NCBI RefSeq assembly: GCF_003201855.1
Contig: NZ_QJKI01000020.1
Location: forward strand, 1-64,000
DNA: 64,000 nucleotides
Direction: 5' to 3'
Source of the DNA: Rivihabitans pingtungensis
GTDB taxonomy: Bacteria > Pseudomonadota > Gammaproteobacteria > Burkholderiales > Aquaspirillaceae
Made by a program: the position numbers and the translations under genes. The first letter of the stretch is position 1; each line of letters opens with the position of its first letter. The notes beneath the pieces were generated by a model. That model was not told where the DNA came from. It did no database searches and worked only from the letters and a program-made list of their open reading frames with translations. This document shows, one piece after another, positions 18,562 to 27,395 of the stretch.

Positions 18562-18624
18562 CGATCATCCTGTGCGAGAAAACGGCGCGCCGGGCTAGGC
18601 TGCGCCGCAAAAGTCCATCATTCA

Positions 18625-18723
18625 GCGCCGCCCACCAAACCCTCCAGGCGTTGTTGCCACCTGTCCTGCCTGCGGCCGCGCGCCTGGCGCAGGCACGCTA
18701 CGCTGAGTTTGGTGAGTGGTTCT
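18625..18723 (-). repeat. Dispersed palindromic repeat, copy 3 (diverged)
   Basis: A 99-bp diverged copy in minus orientation: GCCCACCAAACCCTCCAGGCGTTGTTG at one end, CGCTACGCTGAGTTTGGTGAGTGGTTCT at the other. The central GACAGTACA part is replaced by other GC-rich sequence. It lies 12 bases past the folC stop codon. Confidence 0.65.
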
Positions 18724-18735
18724 ATATGCCGTGGC

Positions 18736-20013
18736 TCACTGACGGGCGGCAAGACGGGCCTGCATCACCCCGGCCACGGTGTAAAACGAGCCAAAGACTG
18801 TAATTCTATCATTTTCGCCGGCCAGCGACGTGGCCAGGCGCCAGGCTTGATCAAGGCTGTCGCACTGACGCACATCGCGCGCGCCGTGCGCGGCCAGTTT
18901 TTCCGCCAGCGCCGCCGGGCTGAGCGCGCGCGGGCTGTCCAGCGGCGGCAGCAGCCAGGTATCGATATGCTCGCGCATCACCTCGATCACGCTGTCGGCG
19001 TCTTTGTCGCCCAGCATGCCAAACACCGCGTAGCGTTGTTCGGCAAAGCCCAGGCTCAGGGTGTTGGCGGCCAGCGCGCGCGCTGCCTGCGGGTTGTGCG
19101 CCACGTCCAGCACCGTCACCGGCCGGCCGGGCAGCACCTGAAAACGCCCTGGCCATTCTACTTCCAGCAGGCCGCGCCGGATGTCGCCCATACCCACCGG
19201 CAGCACCTCGCGCAGCGTTTCCAGCGCCGCCAGCGCCGCGCTGGCATTGGCCAGCTGATAGCCGCCGCGCAAGGCCGGAATCGGCAAGGCGCTGCGTCGC
19301 GTTTCGCCCAGCCAGAAATTCCACTGCGGGCTGTCTTCTTGTTTGGCAAAGCCAAAATCTTGGCCCAGACACAGCAAGCGCGCGCCAATCTGCTCGGCGT
19401 GTTCGATCACCGAGCGCGGCGGGCGCGGGTCGGCGCAGATAGCCGGCGTCGCCGCCCGAAAAATCCCGGCTTTTTCGCGGCCAATCGCCTCGCGCGTGCC
19501 GCCCAGCCAATCCTGGTGGTCCAGGTCCACGCTGGTCAGCACCGCGCAGCTGGGGTCAAAGGCGTTGGTGGCGTCCAGCCGGCCGCCCAGGCCGACTTCC
19601 AGCACAATCACGTCCACCTGGGCCGAAATAAACGTATGCATCGCCGCCAGGGTGGAAAACTCAAAATAAGTCAGCCGGGTGTCGCCGCGCCCGGCCTCAA
19701 CAGCGGCAAAGCCGGCGGCCAGTTGGGCGTCGCTGGCGGGCTTGAGGTCAATCGCCACCCGTTCGTTGTAGGCCAGCAAATGCGGCGAGGTAAACGTCCC
19801 CACCCGATAACCCGCGGTGTGCAGGATGGTGGACAGCATGGCGCACACCGAGCCCTTGCCATTGGTGCCGGCCACGGTGATCACCGGGCAGGGCGGAATC
19901 AGCCCCATGGCGTCGCGCACGGCGCCTACGCGGTCCAGCCCCAGGTCGATGCTGTTGATGTTGAGGGCTTCCAGCCGGGTCAGCCAATCGGCCAGCGTCA
20001 AGTCTTGACTCAT
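18736..20013 (-). CDS. folC: Bifunctional dihydrofolate/tetrahydrofolate (folylpolyglutamate) synthase
   Basis: A 425-aa enzyme of normal FolC length. It adds glutamate to dihydropteroate and extends the polyglutamate chain of folates. The ATP-binding P-loop AGTNGKGS is at residues 48-55, and the second family signature GLGGRLDATN lies near residue 145. It starts the folC-SPOR-cvpA-purF run and lies 19 bases after the stop of a small membrane protein gene (20033-20461), so an operon extending upstream is likely. Confidence 0.96.
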   Translation of the reverse strand: MSQDLTLADWLTRLEALNINSIDLGLDRVGAVRDAMGLIPPCPVITVAGTNGKGSVCAMLSTILHTAGYRVGTFTSPHLLAYNERVAIDLKPASDAQLAAGFAAVEAGRGDTRLTYFEFSTLAAMHTFISAQVDVIVLEVGLGGRLDATNAFDPSCAVLTSVDLDHQDWLGGTREAIGREKAGIFRAATPAICADPRPPRSVIEHAEQIGARLLCLGQDFGFAKQEDSPQWNFWLGETRRSALPIPALRGGYQLANASAALAALETLREVLPVGMGDIRRGLLEVEWPGRFQVLPGRPVTVLDVAHNPQAARALAANTLSLGFAEQRYAVFGMLGDKDADSVIEVMREHIDTWLLPPLDSPRALSPAALAEKLAAHGARDVRQCDSLDQAWRLATSLAGENDRITVFGSFYTVAGVMQARLAARQ

Positions 20014-20032
20014 GATGTCAGGCAGTGTCCTG

Positions 20033-20461
20033 TCAGGCGACGGTCGTCGGCTGCGCCCAGCGCAGATACACCCGCAGCCGACGCAAGGCGTCGGCGGGAG
20101 CGCTGTCCACGGTGAGCAGCAAGGCCAGGCGGCCGCGCTGGGTGTTCAGTTTCAGCACAATCAGCCAGGGCAGCGCCAGGCTGTCGGCGCGCACGCCCAC
20201 CTGCTCGGCGTGGCTGGGCCAATGGGCAATCAGCTCGCCGCGCGCGCCCACTTCCAGCTGCGGCAGCGGCGCGCCCAGCCAGCCTTGCTGACGCAGGCCG
20301 CGCCACAAGGCCAGCCCACTCAGCGCCACCGCCAGCAAGGCTGGCGCCAGCGGCAACTGGCTGATGGCCAGCCAGGCGGCGGCGTAGGCGGCCAATAAGG
20401 CGGCAAGCAAACGCGGCGAGCGGCGCAGCGGCGCCACAAATGGCCTCATGCCAGCGTTCAT
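20033..20461 (-). CDS. Small membrane protein, possibly YgfX-like
   Basis: A 142-aa protein with two adjacent hydrophobic segments near the N-terminus (LLAALLAAYAAAWLAISQLP and APALLAVALSGLALW), followed by a soluble C-terminal part (GELIAHWPSHAEQVGVRADS, LRVYLRWAQPTTVA). Size, the N-terminal membrane hairpin and the C-terminal LRVYLRW ending resemble the YgfX/CptA family. No SdhE partner is adjacent, so the match is tentative. Its start overlaps the stop of the upstream gene by 4 bases (ATGA) and it precedes folC by 19 bases. Confidence 0.65.
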   Translation of the reverse strand: MNAGMRPFVAPLRRSPRLLAALLAAYAAAWLAISQLPLAPALLAVALSGLALWRGLRQQGWLGAPLPQLEVGARGELIAHWPSHAEQVGVRADSLALPWLIVLKLNTQRGRLALLLTVDSAPADALRRLRVYLRWAQPTTVA

Positions 20462-20805
20462 TCCAGCGGGGCGTTGTTCAGGTCGGCGTCCACCGAGTCA
20501 ATCAGGGTGGAGTGGATTTCCACGTCGAACCATTCCCAGAAGGTTTTCAGCGAACGGTCCTGCGGCCACAGGCTGGGGTCGTCGTACCAGCTGGACAGCT
20601 CCATGGCGAACAGCTGCTCGAAAATCTCATCAATATAGGCCACGCCTTCTTCCGGCTCGTTGAATTCCGGAATCAAAATCACCGTGCTATCGGCGCGCAA
20701 GCTGTCCAGCGACAGCTCCATATCGTTGTCCGGCACAGCGTTGAGCCAGTCGGCAAAGGCTTGTTTGGGTTTGATCACCGCGACGGCGCGATCGACAAAA
20801 TACAT
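20458..20805 (-). CDS. Conserved acidic hypothetical protein
   Basis: A 115-aa soluble protein starting MYFVDRAVAVIKPKQAFADW and rich in Asp and Glu (PEFNEPEEGVAYIDEIFEQL, DVEIHSTLIDSVDADLN). The pattern resembles short conserved proteins of betaproteobacteria with no assigned function. The frame is open to 20907, but the ATG at 20805 gives the conserved N-terminus. It is translationally coupled (ATGA) to the YgfX-like gene, so the two may act together. No catalytic motif is seen. Confidence 0.75.
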   Translation of the reverse strand: MYFVDRAVAVIKPKQAFADWLNAVPDNDMELSLDSLRADSTVILIPEFNEPEEGVAYIDEIFEQLFAMELSSWYDDPSLWPQDRSLKTFWEWFDVEIHSTLIDSVDADLNNAPLE

Positions 20806-21528
20806 GGCAGACGCTCCACAAAGTTTAAGTTCAGGAGGCGCTTCTCGCGCGCGAAAGCGGCGTATTGTAGCAGGGCCGGCGCATGACGAGTGACCGAGCA
20901 AGGGCATGCGCAGCTACGCGATGGCCGATTGTCGATCAGAGGCAGCCCGCAAAGCTCTCCTGGCTTTGGCGCCCGGCCCGGCGCACACCCAAAAATTTTG
21001 TCTATAACTGTCCGCTGCGTGCCCTGGACGCCGGCAAGCTCCACCCTGACCCTGGCGGCGGTTTCTGCCGTGACATCACCGCCCCAATCATCCTGGCTTG
21101 ACAAAACGCCCTCGGGCTTGCTTCGCGCGCGACGCCGCCAAGCAAGCGTTTGCCTGGCTCGCTAGCAAAAACAACACTTTGTTTTATATTGAAATTCTGC
21201 CAGCGCACTGCGCCATCCGCACCCATCCCCCCCTGTTTTTTGTGGTTTTTCTGCCCTTGAGGCCGTCAGCGGCGGGGTTTTTCGCGGTTTTGTACGGAAT
21301 TGCGACATGGGCAACCATGGCTGTGTCATCCGGGGGGAAAGTGGATTTTCCGGGCGCAACTTTCACGACACAATGCGCCGGTCACTGTCTGGGCGACCCC
21401 GCCCGCACTGTGGCGAGCCCAGCCAGAAGCGGGCCTTTGCCGCCGCGCCGGAACAGCCATCCTGGCCGGCCCGGCAGGCAGGCGATGCTGCTGGCCGCTC
21501 GCGCCGATCACCTACGGAGTTCATCACC
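20806..21528. other. Long gap upstream of putA
   Basis: This 723-base region between divergent genes has no convincing ORF; several short frames exist on both strands but lack conserved sequence or ribosome sites. It holds an inverted repeat GCTTGCTT (21116-21123) / AAGCAAGC (21140-21147) and an AT-rich stretch with TATATT (21185-21190) that could be a -10 element for putA. The putA leader would then be about 330 bases long. Confidence 0.45.
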
Positions 21529-24500
21529 ATGCCGTCGTTTACCGAACTGTCCCGCGCGCAATCGCCGCTGCGTGACGCCATCACTTCCGCTTACCGCCGC
21601 GACGAACGCGAATGCGTTCACACGCTGATTCCGCAAGCCTCGCTCTCGCCCGCCCAGGTGCTGGACGTCAAGGGCCTGGCGCGCCGGCTGGTGACCGAAG
21701 TGCGCGCCAAGCGGACGCGGGCCAGCGGGGTGGATGCGCTGATGCATGAATTTTCGCTGTCCAGCCAGGAAGGCGTGGCGCTGATGTGCCTGGCCGAAGC
21801 CCTGCTGCGCATCCCCGACAAGCACACCGCCGACCGCCTGATTCGCGACAAGATCAGCAAGGGCGACTGGAAAGCCCACCTGGGGCAAAGCCAGTCGCTG
21901 TTTGTCAACGCCGCCACCTGGGGCCTGGTGGTCACCGGCAAGCTGGTGTCCACCCACAGCGAAACCAGCCTGTCCTCGGCGCTCACCCGCCTGATCGCCA
22001 AGCAAGGCGAGCCGGTGATCCGCAAGGGCGTGGACCTGGCCATGCGCATGCTGGGCAAGCAGTTTGTCACCGGCGAAACCATCGACGAAGCGCTGGCCAA
22101 CGGCCGCGAGCGCGAGGCGCGCGGCTATCGCTTCAGCTACGACATGCTGGGCGAAGCCGCCATGACCGAAGCCGACGCCCAGCGCTATCTGGCCGACTAC
22201 GAAATGGCCATCCACGCCATCGGCAAGGCCTCGGCCGGCCGTGGCGTGTACGAAGGGCCGGGGATTTCGGTCAAGCTGTCGGCCATCCACCCGCGCTACA
22301 GCCGCGCCCAGCGCGACCGGGTGATGAACGAGCTGCTGCCGCGCCTGAAAAAACTGCTGGTGCTGGCCAAGCAATACAATATCGGCCTGAACATCGACGC
22401 CGAAGAAGCCGACCGCATGGAGTTGTCGCTGGACCTGCTGGAAGCGCTGGCGTTTGACCCCGAGCTGGCCGGCTGGAACGGCATTGGCCTGGTGGTGCAG
22501 GCTTACCAAAAGCGCTGCCCCTACATCATCGACCACCTGATTGACCTGGCCCGCCGCAGCCACCATCGCTTTATGGTGCGCCTGGTGAAGGGCGCCTACT
22601 GGGATGCCGAAATCAAGCGCGCCCAGGTGGACGGCCTGCCGGGCTACCCGGTGTACACCCGCAAGGTGTATACCGATGTGTCTTACCTGGCCTGCGCCAA
22701 AAAACTGCTGGCCGCGCAAGACGCCATCTATCCGCAGTTCGCCACCCACAACGCCTATTCGCTGGCGGCGGTGTACGAGCTGGGCGAAGGCAAGGATTAT
22801 GAATTCCAGTGCCTGCACGGCATGGGCGAAACCCTGTACGACCAAGTGGTGGGCGACGACAAACTGGGTCGCGCCTGCCGCATTTATGCGCCGGTCGGCT
22901 CGCACGAAACCCTGCTGGCCTACCTGGTTCGCCGCCTGCTGGAAAACGGCGCCAACACCTCGTTTGTGAACCGCATTGTTGACGAAACCGTCAGCATCGA
23001 TGACCTGATTGCCGACCCGGTGGAAGAATCCATCCGCCTGGATGGCCAGCCGCACGACAAGATTCCGCTGCCGCTGGCGCTGTATGGCGCGGCGCGCGCC
23101 AACTCGCGCGGCATTGACCTCTCCAGCGAACACGCGCTGGGCGTGTTGTCGCAAGGCCTGCTGGACAGCGACCGCCCGGACTGGCAAGCGCTGCCGCTGC
23201 TGGCTGCCGGCGACATCGCCAGCGCCGAGCCGCAAGTGGCGCTCAACCCGGCCAACCACAGCGACAAAGTGGGCGTGGTCTACGAAGCCAGCCTGGCCGA
23301 TGTGCAATCCGCGCTGCAAGCCGCCGAAGCCGCCGCGCCGCGCTGGGCCGCCACCCCGGTGGCCGAACGCGCCGCCTGCTTGCAGCGCGTGGCCGACGCC
23401 ATGGAAGACAATCTGGCCACGCTGATGGGCCTGGCGATTCGTGAAGCGGGCAAATCCATCCCCAACGCCATCGCCGAAGTGCGCGAGGCGATTGACTTCT
23501 GCCGCTACTACGCCGAACGCATCAGCCTGGAATTCAACAACGACAGCCATCAGGCGCTGGGCCCGGTGGTGTGCATCAGCCCGTGGAACTTCCCGCTGGC
23601 CATCTTTACCGGCGAAGTGGCCGCCGCGCTGGCCGCCGGCAACCCGGTGCTGGCCAAACCGGCCGAGCAAACCGCGCTGATCGCCACCCTGGCTGTGCGC
23701 CTGTTCCACGCCGCTGGCGTGCCGCGCGACGTGCTGCAACTGTTGCCGGGCCGTGGCGAAGTGGTGGGCGCGGCGCTGACCGGCGACCCGCGCGTGAAGG
23801 GGGTGATTTTCACCGGCTCGACCGAAGTGGCCAAGCTGATTCACCGCACCCTGGCCGCCCGCAGCGAAGAAGTGCCGCTGATTGCCGAAACCGGCGGCCA
23901 GAACGCCATGATCGTCGATAGCTCGGCGCTGCCGGAACAAGTGGTCGCCGATGTGATCAACTCGGCCTTCGACAGCGCCGGCCAGCGCTGCTCGGCGTTG
24001 CGCATTCTGTGCCTGCAAGAAGACATCGCCGACAAAGTGGTGACCATGCTCAAGGGCGCCATGGACCAACTGACCGTGGGCAACCCGGCCCAGCTGGCCA
24101 CCGATATTGGCCCAGTGATCGACGCCGAAGCTCGCGCTGGCCTGCTAGCGCATATCGAGCGCATGAAGGGCGAGGCCAAGGGCTGCTATCAAGTGCGCCT
24201 GGGCGAGGCCTGCGCCAATGGCACGTTTGTGCCGCCGACGCTGTTTGAAATCCGCAGCATTGACCAGCTCAAGCGCGAAGTGTTTGGCCCGGTGCTGCAT
24301 GTCATCCGCTTTGCCGCCCCCGAGCTGCCGCAGCTGATCCGCGACATCAACGCCACCGGCTACGGCCTGACCCTGGGCGTGCACAGCCGCATCGACGACA
24401 CCATTGATCTGGTGTGCGACACCGCGCATGTGGGCAATATCTACGTCAACCGCAATATCGTTGGCGCCGTGGTCGGCGTGCAGCCGTTTGGCGGCGAAGG

Positions 24501-25161
24501 TTTGTCCGGCACCGGCCCGAAAGCCGGCGGCCCGCTGTATCTGCACCGCCTGGCCCGCGCCAGCGTCGCCCCGCAGCTGACTGCCGACGCCCAGACCCCG
24601 GCGCTGGAGCGCCTGGCCCAACTGCGCGATGCACTGCCCAAGCTGAACTGCCTGAATCGTCACGAATGCGAGCAACTGATGCACTGGGCCGAGCAAGCCG
24701 CCAAGCTCAGCCCGCTGGCGCGCGCCGTCACCCTGCCAGGCCCGACCGGCGAAACCAACACCTTGCGCTTTGCCCCGCGCGGCACCGTGGCCTGCGTGGC
24801 CGACCATGCGCCGTCGCTGGTGGCCCAGCTGATTGCCGCACTGGCCACCGACAACCGCGTGCTGCTGGGCGGCGCAGCTGCCGATGTGGTGATGCACGCC
24901 TTGCCGCAAACCCTGGCCATCGCCTGGCTGGCGTCGCCGGTGACGCAGCCGACGCTGAACGCCGTGCTGTTTGAAGGCGCCGCCGACAGCGAAGCCGCGC
25001 TGCGCGCCGCGCTGGCCGAGCGCGATGGCCCGCTGGTGGCGCTGCATGTCTGCGTGCAGCCGACCGAAGCCGACCTGTATCGGCTGGTGGCCGAACGCAC
25101 GGTCAGCGTCAACACCACGGCGGCCGGCGGCAACGCCAGCCTGATGACCATCGGTGATTGA
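21529..25161 (+). CDS. putA: Bifunctional proline dehydrogenase / P5C dehydrogenase
   Basis: A 1210-aa PutA that oxidises proline to glutamate. The FAD-dependent proline dehydrogenase barrel spans about residues 150-480 (motifs IDAEEADRMELSLDLLE and RLVKGAYWDAEIKRAQ). The NAD-dependent P5C dehydrogenase spans about 560-1010, with catalytic Glu787 (AETGGQNAM) and Cys821 (SAGQRCSALR). The last 180 residues resemble the ALDH-superfamily C-terminal domain of long PutAs that seals the substrate tunnel. No N-terminal ribbon-helix-helix is visible, so this PutA should not act as its own repressor. The start is ATG 21529, after CGGAG; the frame is open back to 21307 but without conserved sequence. 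Confidence 0.95.
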   Translation: MPSFTELSRAQSPLRDAITSAYRRDERECVHTLIPQASLSPAQVLDVKGLARRLVTEVRAKRTRASGVDALMHEFSLSSQEGVALMCLAEALLRIPDKHTADRLIRDKISKGDWKAHLGQSQSLFVNAATWGLVVTGKLVSTHSETSLSSALTRLIAKQGEPVIRKGVDLAMRMLGKQFVTGETIDEALANGREREARGYRFSYDMLGEAAMTEADAQRYLADYEMAIHAIGKASAGRGVYEGPGISVKLSAIHPRYSRAQRDRVMNELLPRLKKLLVLAKQYNIGLNIDAEEADRMELSLDLLEALAFDPELAGWNGIGLVVQAYQKRCPYIIDHLIDLARRSHHRFMVRLVKGAYWDAEIKRAQVDGLPGYPVYTRKVYTDVSYLACAKKLLAAQDAIYPQFATHNAYSLAAVYELGEGKDYEFQCLHGMGETLYDQVVGDDKLGRACRIYAPVGSHETLLAYLVRRLLENGANTSFVNRIVDETVSIDDLIADPVEESIRLDGQPHDKIPLPLALYGAARANSRGIDLSSEHALGVLSQGLLDSDRPDWQALPLLAAGDIASAEPQVALNPANHSDKVGVVYEASLADVQSALQAAEAAAPRWAATPVAERAACLQRVADAMEDNLATLMGLAIREAGKSIPNAIAEVREAIDFCRYYAERISLEFNNDSHQALGPVVCISPWNFPLAIFTGEVAAALAAGNPVLAKPAEQTALIATLAVRLFHAAGVPRDVLQLLPGRGEVVGAALTGDPRVKGVIFTGSTEVAKLIHRTLAARSEEVPLIAETGGQNAMIVDSSALPEQVVADVINSAFDSAGQRCSALRILCLQEDIADKVVTMLKGAMDQLTVGNPAQLATDIGPVIDAEARAGLLAHIERMKGEAKGCYQVRLGEACANGTFVPPTLFEIRSIDQLKREVFGPVLHVIRFAAPELPQLIRDINATGYGLTLGVHSRIDDTIDLVCDTAHVGNIYVNRNIVGAVVGVQPFGGEGLSGTGPKAGGPLYLHRLARASVAPQLTADAQTPALERLAQLRDALPKLNCLNRHECEQLMHWAEQAAKLSPLARAVTLPGPTGETNTLRFAPRGTVACVADHAPSLVAQLIAALATDNRVLLGGAAADVVMHALPQTLAIAWLASPVTQPTLNAVLFEGAADSEAALRAALAERDGPLVALHVCVQPTEADLYRLVAERTVSVNTTAAGGNASLMTIGD

Positions 25162-25168
25162 GCCACTG

Positions 25169-25198
25169 GGCGCCGGCCGCCGCCACGCGGCCGGCGCC
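25169..25198 (+). terminator. Hairpin terminator after putA
   Basis: A perfect 12-bp GC stem (25169-25180 with 25187-25198, loop CGCCAC) starts 8 bases after the putA stop, followed by GATGATTTTA, a weak T-run. Confidence 0.65.
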
Positions 25199-25512
25199 GA
25201 TGATTTTATGCCCCCTCCTGGTGCATCTGCATCTGGAGGGGGTGGCGCATCAAGACATATATAAGGCTATGCGCCAAAATGGGGCGATGCAGATGATTGG
25301 TCTGCCCGCCCGCTTCAGGGAGAACCCCGCTTGCCCTCAGTCTGCGCAGCCAAACAGGCAGACGCTGCGGTAAACGGGGAGATATTGCGCGTGAAACCCG
25401 ATTCGGCCGGTTTCACGTACAATCCGGGGCGCGCGCCACAAGCGCGCCCAGTTACAGGTGTTGCCGGCCCCGCCGGCGGCCGGTTTCATTCCACAATCAG
25501 AGGAAGAAGACT
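25199..25512 (+). other. Structured leader/promoter region of the amino-acid binding protein gene
   Basis: The region holds three further clear inverted repeats: CCCCCTCC/GGAGGGGG (25211-25242), TGGCGCAT/ATGCGCCA (25243-25276) and CGTGAAACC/GGTTTCACG (25390-25417). TACAAT directly follows the last one (25418-25423) and could be a -10 element, in which case the palindrome would be an operator over the -35 zone. The ribosome site AGAGGAAGAAG lies just before ATG 25513. Confidence 0.5.
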
Positions 25513-26706
25513 ATGTCTCACAAACTTTTGACCATCTCGTGCGCAGTTGCCGCCGCCCTGTCCATCGCCGCTTGCGGCAAAAAGGAAGAAGCCAAGCCGG
25601 CTGATGCCGCCGCTCCGGCTGCGGCCCCGGCTGCTGCCGGCGAAGTGGTGGTCAAGCTGGGCTTTGCCGCCCCGCTGACCGGCCCGCAAGCGCACTATGG
25701 CGAAGAGTACAAAAACGGCGTGACCCTGGCCATCGAAGACGCCAACGCCGAAAAGCCGACCATCGACGGCAAGCCGGTGAAGTTCGAGCTGATGGCCGAA
25801 GACGATCTGGCCGACCCGAAAACCGCCACCCAGATCGCACAAAAGTTTGTGGACGCCAAGGTGAACGGCATCATCGGTCACTTCAACTCCGGCTGCGCCA
25901 TCCCGGCCTCCAAGATCTACTCTGACGCCGGCATCCCGCAAGTGGCCATGGCCACCGCCCCGGCCTACACCCAGCAAGGCTTCAAGACCACCTTCCGTTC
26001 GATGACCTCCGACACCCAACAGGGCACCGTGATGGGCAAGTTCGTGGTGGAAACTCTGAAGGCCAAGAAAATCGCCATCATCGACGACCGCACCGCCTAC
26101 GGCCAAGGCCTGGCGGATGAATTCGAAAAGGCCGTCAAGGCCAATGGCGGCGAAGTGGTCAAGCGTGAATTCACCACCGACAAGGCCACCGACTTTGCTG
26201 CCATCCTGACCGCCCTGAAGGCCAGCAGCCCGGATGTGGTGTTCTACGGCGGCGCCGACGCCCAGTCCGCCCCGATGGCCAAGCAGATGAAGCGCCTGGG
26301 CCTGAAGGCCCCGCTGGTGTCGGGCGAAATGACCAAGACCCCGACCTTCCTGAAGCTGGCCGGCAAAGAAGCCGAAGGCAGCATCGCCTCTCTGGCTGGC
26401 CTGCCGCTGGACCAGATGCCCAAGGGCAAGGACTACGAAACCCGCTACAAGGCCCGCTTCAATGCTGACGTAGCCACCTACTCGCCGTACGGCTACGACG
26501 CCACCCGCGCCGTGATCGAAGCCATGAAGAAGGCCAACTCGGTCGAGCCGAGCAAGTACCTGCCGACCCTGGCCAAGAACGAATACGCTGGCGTGACCTC
26601 GTCCAGCTGGGCCTACGACGACAAGGGTGACCTGAAAGACGGCGGCATCACCGTCTACAAGGTGGAAAACGGCGAATGGAAGGTGATGCAGACCATCGGC
26701 AAGTAA
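25513..26706 (+). CDS. Branched-chain amino-acid ABC transporter substrate-binding lipoprotein (LivJ-like)
   Basis: A 397-aa type I periplasmic binding protein. The signal sequence ends in the lipobox SIAAC (Cys near residue 20), followed by an Ala/Pro-rich tether. The domain begins VVVKLGFAAPLTGPQAHYGE and includes the ligand-loop pattern GHFNSGCAIPASKIY and the second-lobe IAIIDDRTAYGQGLADEF, as in Leu/Ile/Val-binding proteins. It delivers a ligand, probably a branched-chain or related amino acid, to an ABC permease that is not encoded here. It has its own leader and terminator, so it is likely a single-gene unit. Codon use is strongly biased (many CTG, AAG, GGC), suggesting high expression. 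Confidence 0.92.
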   Translation: MSHKLLTISCAVAAALSIAACGKKEEAKPADAAAPAAAPAAAGEVVVKLGFAAPLTGPQAHYGEEYKNGVTLAIEDANAEKPTIDGKPVKFELMAEDDLADPKTATQIAQKFVDAKVNGIIGHFNSGCAIPASKIYSDAGIPQVAMATAPAYTQQGFKTTFRSMTSDTQQGTVMGKFVVETLKAKKIAIIDDRTAYGQGLADEFEKAVKANGGEVVKREFTTDKATDFAAILTALKASSPDVVFYGGADAQSAPMAKQMKRLGLKAPLVSGEMTKTPTFLKLAGKEAEGSIASLAGLPLDQMPKGKDYETRYKARFNADVATYSPYGYDATRAVIEAMKKANSVEPSKYLPTLAKNEYAGVTSSSWAYDDKGDLKDGGITVYKVENGEWKVMQTIGK

Positions 26707-26740
26707 TCGCCATGGGCTGATGGCCTGTTGCTGCACCCGA

Positions 26741-26777
26741 CACCCCGCTGCGCCATGCGTGAGCGGGGTGCTTTTTT
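26741..26777 (+). terminator. Terminator of the amino-acid binding protein gene
   Basis: CACCCCGCT (26741-26749) pairs with AGCGGGGTG (26762-26770), followed by CTTTTTT (26771-26777). Confidence 0.9.
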
Positions 26778-27014
26778 AAGCCGCCCACAAAACGCCGTGC
26801 AGCACGCCGTGGGCAAAATGATAGCCAGGTCGGGCAACACCACCTGCCGGGTTTGGCAAGCAGCTTTGTTGATGCATCCCGCCAGGCCCACCGAAGTGCG
26901 GCCGTCATCTGGGGCGATATATTCAATCAGGATGGGTTATGGTAGTTTTACGGCGCCTGGCATGAATCGGGCATCAGTGCAGCCTTGATAAAATTCATCC
27001 TGGAAAATCCCCCC

Positions 27015-27326
27015 ATGTCTTCGTGCTGCATGCGGCTTGCTTTATATGAAATGTCACAATCCGTCCTGGACACCATGGCCGATGCCACCATGGCCGTGCT
27101 GGCCTGGCTGGGCCTGAACACCGAATACTGGCCGCCCGTCTTGGGTGTGGCGCTGTTTGTGTGGGTGCTGTCGGCGCTCTGGTCGCTGTACAGAAATCTG
27201 GGTGGCGTTGATGCCTCTGGCACAAGCAGCGATTGGGACATGAGCGACACCTCGGACAGCGCGAGCAGCAGCGACTGCGGCGATAGTGGCGGCGGAGGGT
27301 GTGATTGCGGTGGGGGCGACGACTGA
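27015..27326 (+). CDS. Small membrane protein with Cys/Gly/Asp-rich tail
   Basis: About 103 aa from the ATG at 27015; ATG 26985 and ATG 27051 are also in frame, and no start has a strong ribosome site. A hydrophobic segment (WPPVLGVALFVWVLSALWSLY) is followed by a low-complexity C-terminus rich in Asp, Ser, Gly and Cys that ends SDCGDSGGGGCDCGGGDD. Such tails occur on several unrelated small bacterial membrane proteins and may bind metal, but no family was recognised. It lies 69 bases before the NtrC-type regulator on the same strand and could share its transcript. Confidence 0.6.
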   Translation: MSSCCMRLALYEMSQSVLDTMADATMAVLAWLGLNTEYWPPVLGVALFVWVLSALWSLYRNLGGVDASGTSSDWDMSDTSDSASSSDCGDSGGGGCDCGGGDD

Positions 27327-27395
27327 AACAGCCACCCCGGCCGAAGGCCGCGCCGATATAATAGCCGCCTTGTTGTTGCATCCCCCGGAGACGCC

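Noticed and set aside
21508..24069. 853-codon open frame on the minus strand inside putA
   Set aside because: It is the mirror of a GC-rich coding frame; the His/Gln/Gly/Arg-rich translation has no domains, while putA on the other strand is unmistakable.
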